The translations under genes and the position numbers were made by a program. Below are positions 35,951 to 45,045 of a stretch of DNA of 64,000 nucleotides, one piece after another; within the stretch, counting starts at the first letter, position 1; each line of letters opens with the position of its first letter. The notes beneath the pieces are model-generated. The model was not told where the DNA came from. It saw only the letters and a list, made by a program, of their open reading frames with translations, and searched no databases. Origin of the DNA: Arthrobacter gallicola (lineage in GTDB: Bacteria > Actinomycetota > Actinomycetes > Actinomycetales > Micrococcaceae); contig NZ_JACSQD010000005.1 of NCBI RefSeq assembly GCF_014836775.1, positions 83,414-147,413 on the forward strand. The letters run 5' to 3'.

Positions 35951-36721
35951 ATGAGCGAGACGACTGCCGGGGCGAAAACACTCGAGCGTGGATTGGCCCT
36001 GCTGGACCATGTGGCTGAGGGAGCGGAAACGCTGGAGGACCTCACCCGGGTCTCGGGCCTGAGCCGGTCGGCCGTGCACCGGATGCTCACCTCGCTGGTC
36101 CAGGCCCGGTACCTCAGCGTCGACGCTCAGCACCGGTATCACCTGGGGCTGAAACTGCTCCAGCTGGGTGCACACGCTGAGTCCAGCATCAACCTCTCGG
36201 CGGAGATCTCCCAGATTCTCGAGAGTATTTCCCGCGAGACGTCCGATACCACGCATCTGGGTATCCTCGTCGAATCAGATGTGCTCTATCTGGCGAAGGC
36301 CCGCGGCTACCGCGGCATCGAAATGGCGTCCCGGCCCGGCGCCAAGCTCCGGGCACAGAACACGGCGATGGGCAAGGTCCTGTTGGCGCAGCGCACCAAC
36401 GCTGAGGCACTGGCCGCCTTCGATCCTGCGTTTACACCGACCCCACGCTCCATCACCACGCAGGAGCACTTTCTCGCGGCCCTGGATCAGGCCCGGCGCG
36501 ACGGCTACGCGCTGGACGACCAGGAAAACGAACTGGGAATCACGTGCGTAGCCATCGGCCTTCCGGATCTCGCCGGTGATATCACGGCGGCCGCTTCCAT
36601 CTCCGCTCCGAGCGTGCACATGACCCCGGAGCGGATCGGAGAACTGGTGAGCCTGATGCAGGCCAGGCGTCCGGAGCTTACCCGCTGCCTGCCGCAGGGC
36701 TTCGAACGCGCCTGGATTTAG
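35951..36721 (+). CDS. IclR-family transcriptional regulator
   Basis: 256 residues: winged HTH at about 10-65 (TLERGLALLDHVAEGAETLEDLTRVSGLSRSAVHRMLTSL in parts: LEDLTRVSGLSRSAVHRMLT) and the IclR effector domain (GILVESDVLYLAKARGYRG, QNTAMGKVLLAQ, DGYALDDQENELGITCVAIG). The family usually regulates sugar-acid or aromatic catabolism. It starts 4 bases after the Lrp-type gene and converges with the sugar-acid operon (6-base gap). Together with the palindrome at 42625-42641 this makes it the likely regulator of that operon. Confidence 0.9.
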   Translation: MSETTAGAKTLERGLALLDHVAEGAETLEDLTRVSGLSRSAVHRMLTSLVQARYLSVDAQHRYHLGLKLLQLGAHAESSINLSAEISQILESISRETSDTTHLGILVESDVLYLAKARGYRGIEMASRPGAKLRAQNTAMGKVLLAQRTNAEALAAFDPAFTPTPRSITTQEHFLAALDQARRDGYALDDQENELGITCVAIGLPDLAGDITAAASISAPSVHMTPERIGELVSLMQARRPELTRCLPQGFERAWI

Positions 36722-36727
36722 TCCTCC

Positions 36728-37705
36728 CTACCGGGAGACCGGGTCGCTTTCCTCCAGCAGCCCAAGCTCCGCGCGGCGGGGCATCCCTTCCCAGTCGCCC
36801 GGCACCAGACAGGCGAACGCTCCCGTGCGCACAGCGGTGAGCAACCGCTGTTCCACCTCGGCCCCGGCCAGGAACTCGTTGATGTATCCCGCCACGAAGG
36901 CGTCCCCCGCACCCACCGTGTCCACCGGAACGATTGGCACAGCGTCCTGGGCATAGGTTTCCCCGCCGATCAAGGCCAGGCAGCCTTCTTCGCCGAGCTT
37001 GATAACAGCCTGTCCAGCTCCCAGCGACTCAAACCGTGCCGCGAGTTCGGTGGGGTTCTTGGCCGCCCCCACGGCCAGCTCCGCTTCCTCAACACCGGCA
37101 AAGACCATGTCAGCCTGGCCGGCAAGACGGCGCAGGACGGGCGCTGCCTGCTCGGGTGCCCAGAGGTTGGCCCGGTAATTCAGGTCGAAGGACACCAATG
37201 TGCCCGCTGCCTTGGCGCAGCTGATGGCATGGTCAACGGCCTCGGCCGCAGACGGAGACAGGGCGGGCGTGATGCCGGTAATGTGCAGCACTCTCGCCTG
37301 CCGCACCACAGCCTCAGGTACGTCCTCGGGACTCAGCCGGGATCCGGCGCTGCCGGCACGGTAGTACCAGACCTTCTGCGAGCTGTGGGTGCGGCGTTCC
37401 TTGATCATCAGGCCCGTGGGAGCGGCGGGATCACTCCGCCCAGCCACGTGGATGCCCTCCGCGGCGAGCTCGCGGCGGACCAAATCACCGAGGCTGTCTG
37501 TGCCAAGCCGCCCCACCCAGGTCACGGTGGTGCCGAGCCGGCGCAGGCCGATGGCAAAATTGGTCTCCGCCCCTCCCATGCCCAGGCTCATGGAGGACAC
37601 GTGCGCCAACGGCCCCGGCGTGTCCGCCTTCATCAGGGCCATGGTTTCGCCCAGGGTCACAACCTCCGTGGGCGGTCCGCCATACGGAACGGGTGAAAAC
37701 GTCAC
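36728..37705 (-). CDS. kdgK: 2-keto-3-deoxygluconate kinase (PfkB family)
   Basis: 325-residue ribokinase-fold sugar kinase. It carries SLGMGGAETNFAIGLRRLG near residue 41, the PfkB signature 2 VDTVGAGDAFVAGYINEFLAG near 263 with the catalytic Asp, and HITGITPALSPSAAEAV. Next to a KDPG aldolase the substrate is most likely 2-keto-3-deoxygluconate, giving KDPG. The start is GTG and overlaps the aldolase stop (GTGA). It is the last gene of the operon and converges with the IclR gene. Confidence 0.87.
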   Translation of the reverse strand: MTFSPVPYGGPPTEVVTLGETMALMKADTPGPLAHVSSMSLGMGGAETNFAIGLRRLGTTVTWVGRLGTDSLGDLVRRELAAEGIHVAGRSDPAAPTGLMIKERRTHSSQKVWYYRAGSAGSRLSPEDVPEAVVRQARVLHITGITPALSPSAAEAVDHAISCAKAAGTLVSFDLNYRANLWAPEQAAPVLRRLAGQADMVFAGVEEAELAVGAAKNPTELAARFESLGAGQAVIKLGEEGCLALIGGETYAQDAVPIVPVDTVGAGDAFVAGYINEFLAGAEVEQRLLTAVRTGAFACLVPGDWEGMPRRAELGLLEESDPVSR

Positions 37706-38397
37706 AGGGCACCTCCGGGAACTGCCGCGGCGGCCTCAGCCACCAGGGCACTGGCCCGGCGGGCGCGCTCCGTCAGCGCCTCCAGACTGCCTCCGGCGAA
37801 GGCGTCCCCGATCAGCGGGCCGCCGAGGCTGACGGCCAGAGCTCCGGCGCCGATCCACGCCGGGGCATCCTCAATGCTCACGCCGCCGCTCGGAATAACC
37901 TGCATCCCGGGAAACGGCCCACGCAGATGCGCCAAATAGCCCTTGCCGACCACTGAAGCCGGAAACAGTTTCACGGCGGTGGCGCCGGCTGACCATCCGG
38001 TCAGCAGTTCGGTCGGCGTGAATCCGCCGGGGAAGACGGGAACATTCCTCCGCACCGCAGCGTCGACCACCCCGGCTGACATCGCGGGGGTCACCAGGAA
38101 CTGGGCGCCGCAGTCGAGCGCCTGTTCGGCTTCATCCTCCGAGGTGATCGTTCCCACGCCGATCTCGGCGCCCCCGGCGAAGCGGCTGACCAAGGCCGGC
38201 ATCTCGGCGAAGACGCCCGCGGTGCTGAGGGTGAGTTCAATTGAGGTGACTCCGCCCCGGATGAGTGCCTCCACTACCGGGGCATATTCGCTGGCATGCC
38301 CCGCCCTGAGGACGGCAATCACCGGATGCGCGCGGAGCAGTTCGGACGGAACCGGCCGGCTGGTGGAGGGTGTATCGGTATTCATGGTGCTGGACAT
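37702..38397 (-). CDS. eda: KDPG aldolase (2-keto-3-deoxy-6-phosphogluconate aldolase)
   Basis: 231-residue class I aldolase of the KDPG/KHG family splitting KDPG into pyruvate and glyceraldehyde-3-phosphate. The active-site Glu lies in SIELTLSTAGVF, the Schiff-base Lys is in ATAVKLFPASVVG, and IGVGTITSEDEAEQALDCGAQFLVTPAM (in parts: IGVGTITSEDEAEQA, CGAQFLVTP) is conserved. An N-terminal extension of about 18 residues is Thr/Ser/Pro-rich. It precedes and overlaps the kinase gene. Confidence 0.9.
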   Translation of the reverse strand: MSSTMNTDTPSTSRPVPSELLRAHPVIAVLRAGHASEYAPVVEALIRGGVTSIELTLSTAGVFAEMPALVSRFAGGAEIGVGTITSEDEAEQALDCGAQFLVTPAMSAGVVDAAVRRNVPVFPGGFTPTELLTGWSAGATAVKLFPASVVGKGYLAHLRGPFPGMQVIPSGGVSIEDAPAWIGAGALAVSLGGPLIGDAFAGGSLEALTERARRASALVAEAAAAVPGGAL

Positions 38398-38440
38398 GTC
38401 GCTGCTTTCGTCAGGTCTTTCTTCACTTCGTTCTCAGGGG

Positions 38441-39199
38441 TCACCGGGACAGCCAGCCGCCGTCGACGGGCAGCACCACACCGTGGATGTAAGCCGCGGC
38501 CGGCGAGGCCAGGAAAACCACCGCCCCCGCGATGTCCTCGGCGCGTCCCCAGCGCCCGGCGGGAATCCGCACCGAAATCTGCTCTGACCGTTCCGGGTCC
38601 TCAAGCAGGGCTTCGTTCATCTCCGTGGCGAAGTATCCGGGGGCGACGGCGTTCACGTTGACTCCCCGGCCGGCCCATTCGTTGCACAGGGCCTTAGTCA
38701 GCTGGGCCACTGCACCCTTTGACGCTGCGTACGCCGGAACCCGCAGACCACCCTGGAAACTGAGCAGCGATGCCAAGTTGATGATCTTTCCGTCGCCGCG
38801 CTCCAGCATTCCGGGCGCAAAACCCTGGCAGAGCTGGAACACCGAGCGGGTGTTGATGCCCCAGACCCTGTCGAAATCCGAGAGCGGGAACTCCGTCGAA
38901 TCGTGGCGGATCTGCGTTCCGGCGTTGTTCACCAGGATGTCCACCTGCGTTGTTGCCAGGGTGGTGGCAACAGCATCCGCGACGGATTCCTCACTGGACA
39001 AATCCACGTGCTGCCCGGTCACGGAAGTACCGGTTTCCCCGGCCACGCGCTTCAACTCAACCGGAACCTCGCCGCGTTGGAACGCGACGACGTTCGCTCC
39101 CGCGCGAAGCAGGCCGGCGGCAATTCCCAGGCCAATGCCGCGTGAGGCCCCGGTGACAACGGCGGTTTTCCCGCTGAGGCTAAATTGGGAAGTGTTCAT
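38441..39199 (-). CDS. SDR oxidoreductase, KduD-like (2-deoxy-D-gluconate/KDG 5-dehydrogenase type)
   Basis: 252-residue classical short-chain dehydrogenase. NAD(P) motif VVTGASRGIGLGIAAGL, then ILVNNAGTQIR, active-site NLASLLSFQGGLRVPAYAASKGAV (Ser, and Tyr-x3-Lys as YAASK) and the APGYFATEMNEAL segment characteristic of KduD/gluconate 5-dehydrogenase relatives. With KDG kinase and aldolase next door the reaction may supply 2-keto-3-deoxygluconate from its 5-keto form, but the substrate is inferred. It overlaps the alcohol dehydrogenase stop by 4 bases (ATGA). Confidence 0.83.
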   Translation of the reverse strand: MNTSQFSLSGKTAVVTGASRGIGLGIAAGLLRAGANVVAFQRGEVPVELKRVAGETGTSVTGQHVDLSSEESVADAVATTLATTQVDILVNNAGTQIRHDSTEFPLSDFDRVWGINTRSVFQLCQGFAPGMLERGDGKIINLASLLSFQGGLRVPAYAASKGAVAQLTKALCNEWAGRGVNVNAVAPGYFATEMNEALLEDPERSEQISVRIPAGRWGRAEDIAGAVVFLASPAAAYIHGVVLPVDGGWLSR

Positions 39200-40251
39200 G
39201 CGGAGGGTCCTTCCGTGGCGCCGGAACTGACCGGCCCGGAGGTGACGAGTACTTTGAGTGCGGGTCCGGCGGACATAGCCAGGTCAAATGCGGCAGCGGC
39301 ATCTGTCAGGGCGAACTCCTGGATCGGTATCCGGCCTACCCCCAGGACGTCTGTCTCAAGGAGTTCAACCGCCCGTTCAACGTCGGCCCGGGTATAGACC
39401 CGGACGCCGACAACGGTGTTCTCTGCGAAGGTCAGGGCCTGGAGGTTAAGCTCCACCGGCTTTTTGTAGACGCCCACCAGCACCACGGTTCCGCGCACCC
39501 GAACGACGTCGGGAAACACAGCCGCGACGGCGGGGTGTCCGGCCGAATCAAAGACGATATCCGCTCCTTCGCCGTTCGTGGCCTCGTACACCGCCTGCAC
39601 AGATTCCTTGCCGGCGGGAAGTGTTTCGAAGCCCAGTGAACGGGCCACTGCTGCCCGCTCTTCGCTCGGCTCGGAGATCAGAACGGTGGCTGCACCGAGG
39701 TGCTTGGCGACCAGGGCCACCAGAATGCCTATCGGTCCCGCCCCGAAAACAACCACGCGTTCCCCGCCGCGCAGCCCGGAGCGGTCTACGGCGTGGACCG
39801 CGACAGCAAGTGGTTCAGCGAGCGCAGCTTCGCGGGCCGGGACACCGGCACCCACCGGGATCAGCGAACCGGCCGGCAGCGCGACGTATTCCGCCAGGGA
39901 ACCGGGGACGTCGATTCCATAGAGACCGAGATTGCGGCACACATGAGTGTTGCCGTGCCGGCAGGGGTGGCAGTCCCCGCAGTGGATCAGCGGCTCCACC
40001 GTGACCCGCGTTCCGACCGCCGGCCCATCCGGGACTGCTGTTTCCACCACTCCGGTGATCTCGTGGCCCATGATGAGCGGGGCTGCCGCCCGCGGGTGAG
40101 TACCTTGGAGGATGGAGAAGTCCGTTCCGCAAAGCCCGGTGTACTCAACCCGGACCAGCACCCAGCCTTCCGGGAGCACCGGGAGGGGCAGCTGCTGCGT
40201 TTCGATGTTTCCTGGCCCGGTCCACACGGCCGCGCTCATCAGCCCGGTCAT
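39196..40251 (-). CDS. Zinc-dependent alcohol/polyol dehydrogenase
   Basis: 351 residues from ATG 40251, which overlaps the previous stop (ATGA). It shows the catalytic-zinc half GLCGTDFSILQGTHP, GHEITGVVE, the structural-zinc cysteines in CGDCHPCRHGNTHVCRN, and the NAD loop VVFGAGPIGILVALVAKHLGA (in parts). It resembles sorbitol, threonine and L-idonate/galactonate 5-dehydrogenases. In this operon it probably oxidises a secondary hydroxyl of a sugar acid. The substrate cannot be told from sequence. Confidence 0.87.
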   Translation of the reverse strand: MTGLMSAAVWTGPGNIETQQLPLPVLPEGWVLVRVEYTGLCGTDFSILQGTHPRAAAPLIMGHEITGVVETAVPDGPAVGTRVTVEPLIHCGDCHPCRHGNTHVCRNLGLYGIDVPGSLAEYVALPAGSLIPVGAGVPAREAALAEPLAVAVHAVDRSGLRGGERVVVFGAGPIGILVALVAKHLGAATVLISEPSEERAAVARSLGFETLPAGKESVQAVYEATNGEGADIVFDSAGHPAVAAVFPDVVRVRGTVVLVGVYKKPVELNLQALTFAENTVVGVRVYTRADVERAVELLETDVLGVGRIPIQEFALTDAAAAFDLAMSAGPALKVLVTSGPVSSGATEGPSA

Positions 40252-41252
40252 GCCTGCACCGGCTGCCCAAGCTGCCGGTCCGCTTCCAGGACCTCGGGAT
40301 TGAGGATGTTCCGCGGCCTGCGGCCGGCGCAGACCTCCAAAACGTTCTCCACCGTCCGCCGCTTCAGCTCCCCATAGGATTCCTCGCTGTACCACGCCGC
40401 ATGGGGAGTCAGGACAGTGTTAGGGCAGGCGATCAGCGGACTGGTGACCGGCAGCGGCTCTTCTTCAAAGACATCCAGCCCCGCAGCTTGGATGGTCCCT
40501 TCCTGAAGGGCGCGGACGAGGGCGTCCGTATCGACGACGCCGCCGCGGCAGGTATTCACCAGAACGGCCGTTGGCTTCATCAGGGACAGTGTCTCGGCGT
40601 TGATCAGGTGTGCTGTGTTCTTATTCAGCGGCACGTGGAGGCTGACCACATCCGCCGAGGCCAGCAGTTCCTCGAACCCGACGACGCTCACGCCGTCGTC
40701 GGTTACCGTCCCAGCTTCGTGCCTGGGGTCGCAGCCGATGACTGAATAGCCGACGCCGAGCGCCTTCCGGGCGGTCGCCGAGCCGATCAGGCCAAGCCCC
40801 ACTACGCCGAAGACCCTGGTCCGTGTCCGGTGCAGCGGCTGGACCGGAGTCAGGGAGCTCTCCCCGCTGCGCAGGTTGCGGTCCAACTGGGCAATCCCCC
40901 TGGCGAGGCTGAGCGCCAGGGCCAGGGCATGGTCACTGACGTCTTCCGTGCCGTAGTCCGGGACATTGCAGACGGCGACGCCGTGCCGGGTGGCCGCGTC
41001 AACGTCTACTGTGTCCACACCGACGCCGTACCGCCCAACGGCTTTAAGCCGGGGCAAAGCCGCCAGCACACGTTCGGTGATCGGGGCGTACTGGACAACA
41101 ATGCCGTCGGCGTCCTGGGCTGCGGCTATAACTTCATCTTCGGTGTGGCACTGCGCGAGGGTCAGCTCGGCCCCCTGCAGCCGGGCGGCTTCAATCTCCA
41201 CGGCGATTGAATCGTGGTCATTGTCGGTAATGACGATAGTCAGCGGGTTCAT
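40248..41252 (-). CDS. D-isomer-specific 2-hydroxyacid dehydrogenase (CtBP-like)
   Basis: 334 residues. The NAD-binding core is VFGVVGLGLIGSATARKALG near residue 143; the catalytic triad residues are the Arg in NTCRGGVVDTDALV, Glu in DVFEEEPLP and His in LTPHAAWYSEESYGE, the last being the CtBP-like form. It would reduce a 2-keto acid or oxidise a 2-hydroxyacid in this sugar-acid operon. Start ATG overlaps the transporter stop by one base (TAATG). Confidence 0.87.
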   Translation of the reverse strand: MNPLTIVITDNDHDSIAVEIEAARLQGAELTLAQCHTEDEVIAAAQDADGIVVQYAPITERVLAALPRLKAVGRYGVGVDTVDVDAATRHGVAVCNVPDYGTEDVSDHALALALSLARGIAQLDRNLRSGESSLTPVQPLHRTRTRVFGVVGLGLIGSATARKALGVGYSVIGCDPRHEAGTVTDDGVSVVGFEELLASADVVSLHVPLNKNTAHLINAETLSLMKPTAVLVNTCRGGVVDTDALVRALQEGTIQAAGLDVFEEEPLPVTSPLIACPNTVLTPHAAWYSEESYGELKRRTVENVLEVCAGRRPRNILNPEVLEADRQLGQPVQA

Positions 41253-42604
41253 TAGTTTGCGTCCTCCTCGGACAACAGGTCGCGGTCAAGTGTTTCGGGA
41301 GACATCAGTGCGGCAGCGAAGCTGATGCCCATCATGACGGTCATGTAGATGGCGACGGGCCACCAGGCTCCGGTGGCTGCCGTGACGAGTGCCGAGCAGA
41401 TCAGCGGAGCGATTCCACCGCCGAAGACCGAGGAGAACTCCCGGCCCAGGGCTACGCCGGCGTACCGGTAGCGCGATCCGAAGAGTTCGGGGAAGTAGGC
41501 TGCCTGCACACCCACGGTTCCCTGCGCGGCGAAGATAAAGCCGAGCACGATAACCAGGGCGATGAGGAAGAGGCTGCCCGTGTTCAGCAGCAGGAAGGCC
41601 GGAACCGGGAAGACCAGAAGGAAGCCGGTCGCGATCAGGTACATCCGCCGCCGGCCGAACCGGTCCGAGAGCGAACCAAAGACCACAGCGGAGACGCACG
41701 CGAAAAGAGCACCGGCCAGCAGCACCTTGGGAATAAACGTGGAATCGACCGAGAGCTGGGTGATCAGGTAACTGCCCAGGAATACCTGGAAGATGTACGA
41801 GTGCGCGTTGGCTCCGACATTCATAAAGAACACCCGGGCCAGCCCGCGCCGTCCGTGCTTGACCACGTCGGCGACAGGGGTGCGCTGGCGTTCCACCACG
41901 CCCTCGTTCTTCAATTCCTTGAAGACCGGGGATTCGTCCATCTTGCGGCGGATCACGTACGCGGCAATGGTCACGAAGATTGAACTGAAGAACACCAGTC
42001 GCCAGCCATAGGAGAGCAGCTGCTCCTCGGGCATCAGCTGGACCAGGATCCACACAATGGCGCCCATTGCAGTGCCGGCGGCGGCTCCAACAAAGACCAG
42101 CGAAGCGTACCGGCCGCGCCGGCCTCTGGCAGCAGTTTCCGTCAGCAGGACCACTCCCCCGGCCTGCTCAGCGCCGGCGCCGAAGCCCTGGAAGAAACGG
42201 CAGGCGACCAGCAGGAGCGGCGCGAGAATCCCGACCTGTTCGTACGTCGGCAGGAGCCCAATGATGAAGGTCGCAGTTCCCATCAGGAACAGCGTCGCTA
42301 CCATCACCCACTTGCGGCCCAGCCGGTCGCCAAACTTGGAGAAGAAGAGCCCGCCGAGCGGCCGTGCCCCGAAACCGACTGCATAGGCGCCAAAGGAGGC
42401 AATGATCCCGATGGCCGGCTCCACGTTGGGGAAGAAGATTTGATTAAAGATAATCGCGGAGGCAGTGCCGTAGATAACGAAGTCAAATTGTTCGAGCGCA
42501 GTACCGATCAGCCCCGCCCATGCTGCCCGGCGGACAGTCTGTGGGCTGGCAGTTGGTACAGCAGGTGGTTTCGGTGGGCCTTGAACAGCATTGTTCTCAG
42601 TCAT
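41252..42604 (-). CDS. MFS transporter, metabolite:H+ symporter (MHS) type
   Basis: 450 residues from ATG 42604, 12 membrane helices. MHS marks: GTALEQFDFVIYGTASAIIF in helix 1, ARPLGGLFFSKFGDRLGRKW in the 2-3 loop, FFQGFGAGAEQAGGVVLLTE near helix 5, and YVIRRKMDESPVFKEL before helix 7. Members import organic or sugar acids. It is the first gene of the six-gene operon, and a 17-bp perfect palindrome lies 21 bases upstream. No Shine-Dalgarno precedes the ATG. Confidence 0.9.
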   Translation of the reverse strand: MTENNAVQGPPKPPAVPTASPQTVRRAAWAGLIGTALEQFDFVIYGTASAIIFNQIFFPNVEPAIGIIASFGAYAVGFGARPLGGLFFSKFGDRLGRKWVMVATLFLMGTATFIIGLLPTYEQVGILAPLLLVACRFFQGFGAGAEQAGGVVLLTETAARGRRGRYASLVFVGAAAGTAMGAIVWILVQLMPEEQLLSYGWRLVFFSSIFVTIAAYVIRRKMDESPVFKELKNEGVVERQRTPVADVVKHGRRGLARVFFMNVGANAHSYIFQVFLGSYLITQLSVDSTFIPKVLLAGALFACVSAVVFGSLSDRFGRRRMYLIATGFLLVFPVPAFLLLNTGSLFLIALVIVLGFIFAAQGTVGVQAAYFPELFGSRYRYAGVALGREFSSVFGGGIAPLICSALVTAATGAWWPVAIYMTVMMGISFAAALMSPETLDRDLLSEEDAN

Positions 42605-42624
42605 GGTGGCATCATTTCTATCAG

Positions 42625-42641
42625 ATCCCGATAATCGGGAT
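42625..42641 (-). promoter_or_regulatory. 17-bp perfect palindrome upstream of the sugar-acid operon
   Basis: ATCCCGAT-A-ATCGGGAT lies 21 bases before the permease start. A candidate -10 (TACAGT, around 42662-42667 on the minus strand) is upstream, so a bound repressor would sit just past the promoter. The neighbouring IclR protein is the natural candidate. Confidence 0.65.
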
Positions 42642-42764
42642 GGCATCCCAAAACTTGACTCGTCTACTGTAGCGGATGCTTTGTGATGCCGGTAACTATT
42701 TCCCGCCGCGTCTCGACCACGTCCGGCGGGTGCAGTAATCCGCCCTGCAGCTCCGTGGGGACAG

Positions 42765-42799
42765 ACAAGAGACCCCGCACATCGTGCGGGGTCTCTTGT
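42765..42799 (-). terminator. Terminator after the acetate symporter gene
   Basis: A perfect 16-bp stem (42765-42780 with 42784-42799) with a 3-base loop ATC lies 38 bases past the stop of the symporter gene. The minus-strand 3' arm ends with TCTCTTGT, supplying a short U-rich end. Confidence 0.8.
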
Positions 42800-42836
42800 G
42801 GCGCCTGGACGGTGCCGGGGCGGCGGAGCTGCGGAC

Positions 42837-44459
42837 TTAGTGGTCCACAGCCTTCTCCGCACCAACACCGGTCAGCGAACGGATTTCCATTTCCGCCTGC
42901 TTCTCCGGCGACTCGTTGTCCTTGCTCGTCACCGTGCCCAGCCAGCCCAGGAAGAAGGCCAGCGGGATCGAGACGATACCCGGGTTGTTCAGCGGGTACA
43001 GCGCGAAGTCGGCACCGGAGATCATTGATGTTTCCGCACCGGACATCACCGGCGAGAAGATGATCAGGCCGATAGCCGAAATCAGGCCCCCGTACATGCT
43101 CCAGAGGGCGCCGCGGGTGTTGAAGCGACGCCAGTAGAGCGAGTACAGGATGGTCGGGAGGTTCGCGCTCGCCGCGACGGCGAAGGCCAGCGCCACCAGG
43201 AAGGCGACGTTCTGCCCCTGGGCACCGATGCCGCCGAGGATGGAGACGACGCCGATGACCAGCACGGTCCGGCGGGCCACCTTCACCTCACTCGCCGAAT
43301 CAACCTTGCCCTTGCGGACCACGTTCGTGTAGATGTCGTGGGCGAAGGAAGCCGCGGCCGTAATCGTCAGACCGGCCACAACCGCCAGGATTGTGGCGAA
43401 CGCGACGGCCGATATGAGTCCCAGCAGCACCGGACCGCCCAGGGCGAAGGCCAGCAGCGGAGCAGCCGAGTTCACCCCGCCGGGGGCGGACGTGATGGTT
43501 TCGCGGTCGATCATGGCGGCGGCACCGTAGCCGAGCACCAGGGTGAACAGGTAGAAGAGGCCAATCAGCCAGATGGCCCAGACAACGGAGCGCCGGGCTT
43601 CCTTAGCGGTCGGCACCGTGTAGAAGCGCATCAGCACGTGCGGGAGGGCAGCGGTGCCCAGAACCAGTGCCAGGCCCAGCGAGACGAAGTCCAGCTTGGT
43701 GGTCTCCGACTTGCCGTACTGCAGTCCCGGATCCAGGATGGCAGCGTTTCCGGAGGTCTCGACGGCGGCACCCAGAAGCTCGGAGAGATTGAAGCCGTTC
43801 AGGGCCAGGACCCAGACGGTCATGACCGCGGTACCGGCGATCAGCAGGCAGGCCTTGATGATCTGCACCCAGGTGGTGCCCTTCATGCCGCCGACCAGTA
43901 CGTAAATAATCATCAGCGCGCCGACGATCGTGATGACCAGGGACTGGCCGATCTTGGAGTCGATGCCCATCAGCAGGGACACGAGCCCGCCGGCGCCGGC
44001 CATCTGCGCCAGCAGGTAGAAGAAGCAGACCGCCAGGGTGGTCAGGGCTGCGGCAATGCGCACCGGGCGCTGCTGGAGCCGGAAGGAAAGCACATCGGCC
44101 ATGGTGAACTTGCCGGTGTTGCGCAGCATCTCGGCCACCAGCAGCAGGGCTACGAGCCAGGCGACGAGGAAGCCGATCGAGTACAGGAAGCCGTCGTAGC
44201 CATTGATGGCAATGGCCCCGACAATGCCGAGGAACGACGCCGCCGAGAGGTAGTCACCGGCAATGGCGGTTCCGTTCTGCGGCCCGGTGAAGGACCGGCC
44301 GGCGGCGTAGTAGTCCGCCGCGGTTTTGTTGTTGCGGCTGGCGCGGAGCACCACTACCAGCGTGACGGCAACGAACAGGCCGAAGATCAGCATATTCAGC
44401 CAGCCGCTCTCCTGCACCTTCTCAGCGGTGACAGTGGCGGAGATGTTCAGCGTGTTCAT
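42837..44459 (-). CDS. actP: Sodium:solute symporter, acetate permease type
   Basis: 540 residues with about 13 membrane helices in the SSS family. ActP-like marks: DYYAAGRSFTGPQNGTAIAGDYLSAASFLGIVG near residue 49 (in parts: YYAAGRSFTGPQNGTAIAGD, LSAASFLGIVG), LPHVLMRFYTVPTAKEARRS and NVAFLVALAFAVAASANLP. ATG overlaps the stop of the DUF485 gene (4 bases), the standard pairing in acetate uptake operons. A long terminator follows. Close paralogue at 47392-48879. Confidence 0.92.
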   Translation of the reverse strand: MNTLNISATVTAEKVQESGWLNMLIFGLFVAVTLVVVLRASRNNKTAADYYAAGRSFTGPQNGTAIAGDYLSAASFLGIVGAIAINGYDGFLYSIGFLVAWLVALLLVAEMLRNTGKFTMADVLSFRLQQRPVRIAAALTTLAVCFFYLLAQMAGAGGLVSLLMGIDSKIGQSLVITIVGALMIIYVLVGGMKGTTWVQIIKACLLIAGTAVMTVWVLALNGFNLSELLGAAVETSGNAAILDPGLQYGKSETTKLDFVSLGLALVLGTAALPHVLMRFYTVPTAKEARRSVVWAIWLIGLFYLFTLVLGYGAAAMIDRETITSAPGGVNSAAPLLAFALGGPVLLGLISAVAFATILAVVAGLTITAAASFAHDIYTNVVRKGKVDSASEVKVARRTVLVIGVVSILGGIGAQGQNVAFLVALAFAVAASANLPTILYSLYWRRFNTRGALWSMYGGLISAIGLIIFSPVMSGAETSMISGADFALYPLNNPGIVSIPLAFFLGWLGTVTSKDNESPEKQAEMEIRSLTGVGAEKAVDH

Positions 44460-44827
44460 TTGGTCTCCTCCGGACGGCTGACGCCCTGGGCTTCAAGCTC
44501 CCCGCGCAGCTCAGCGGCAATCGGGTCCATCCTGCGGTTGGCGTACCGGACGTACCCCATGGTGATTCCGAACGTGGTGACAAACTGCAGCAGCCCCAGA
44601 ATGATGCCGATGTTCACGTTGCCGAAAACGGGTGTGGACATGAATTCGTGGGCGTAGTCGGCAAGCAGCACATAGGCGAAATACCAGATCAGGAAGAACG
44701 CGGCCATGGGAAAAATGAAGCTGCGCTGGCGTTTGCGCAGCTCCTGGAACCGCGGCGACCGCTGGACTTCCTGGAAGTCGACCGGTGCCGCGCTTCCGGG
44801 GTGTGATTGTGGCTGGTGTTCAGCCAT
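44456..44827 (-). CDS. DUF485 small membrane protein, symporter partner
   Basis: 123 residues from ATG 44827 with GGAGGAGA in front. Two membrane helices (SFIFPMAAFFLIWYFAYVLLA in parts, and IGIILGLLQFVTTFGITMGYV in parts) flank the loop with FMSTPVFGNVNIG, as in YjcH-like DUF485 proteins found before actP. The role is unknown but the pairing with acetate symporters is constant. Confidence 0.9.
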   Translation of the reverse strand: MAEHQPQSHPGSAAPVDFQEVQRSPRFQELRKRQRSFIFPMAAFFLIWYFAYVLLADYAHEFMSTPVFGNVNIGIILGLLQFVTTFGITMGYVRYANRRMDPIAAELRGELEAQGVSRPEETK

Positions 44828-45045
44828 CTCTCCTCCTTGGGTTGGGCACGTGCGGTACGGCATCCGGGTCCGGGGTCGATGACTGACCCTGAACACCACG
44901 CACCGTCTGTGATGGCCATCACTTTTCCAACTCCAGGGGCCTCCTGCCACTTTCGCCGCACCCAGGTCGGTGAACGGACTGTTCCGTGCGCCCAACGGCA
45001 TCCCGGCAGCGGTTTGACCGTCCTGGGACTGGGTAGGGTTTAGGC

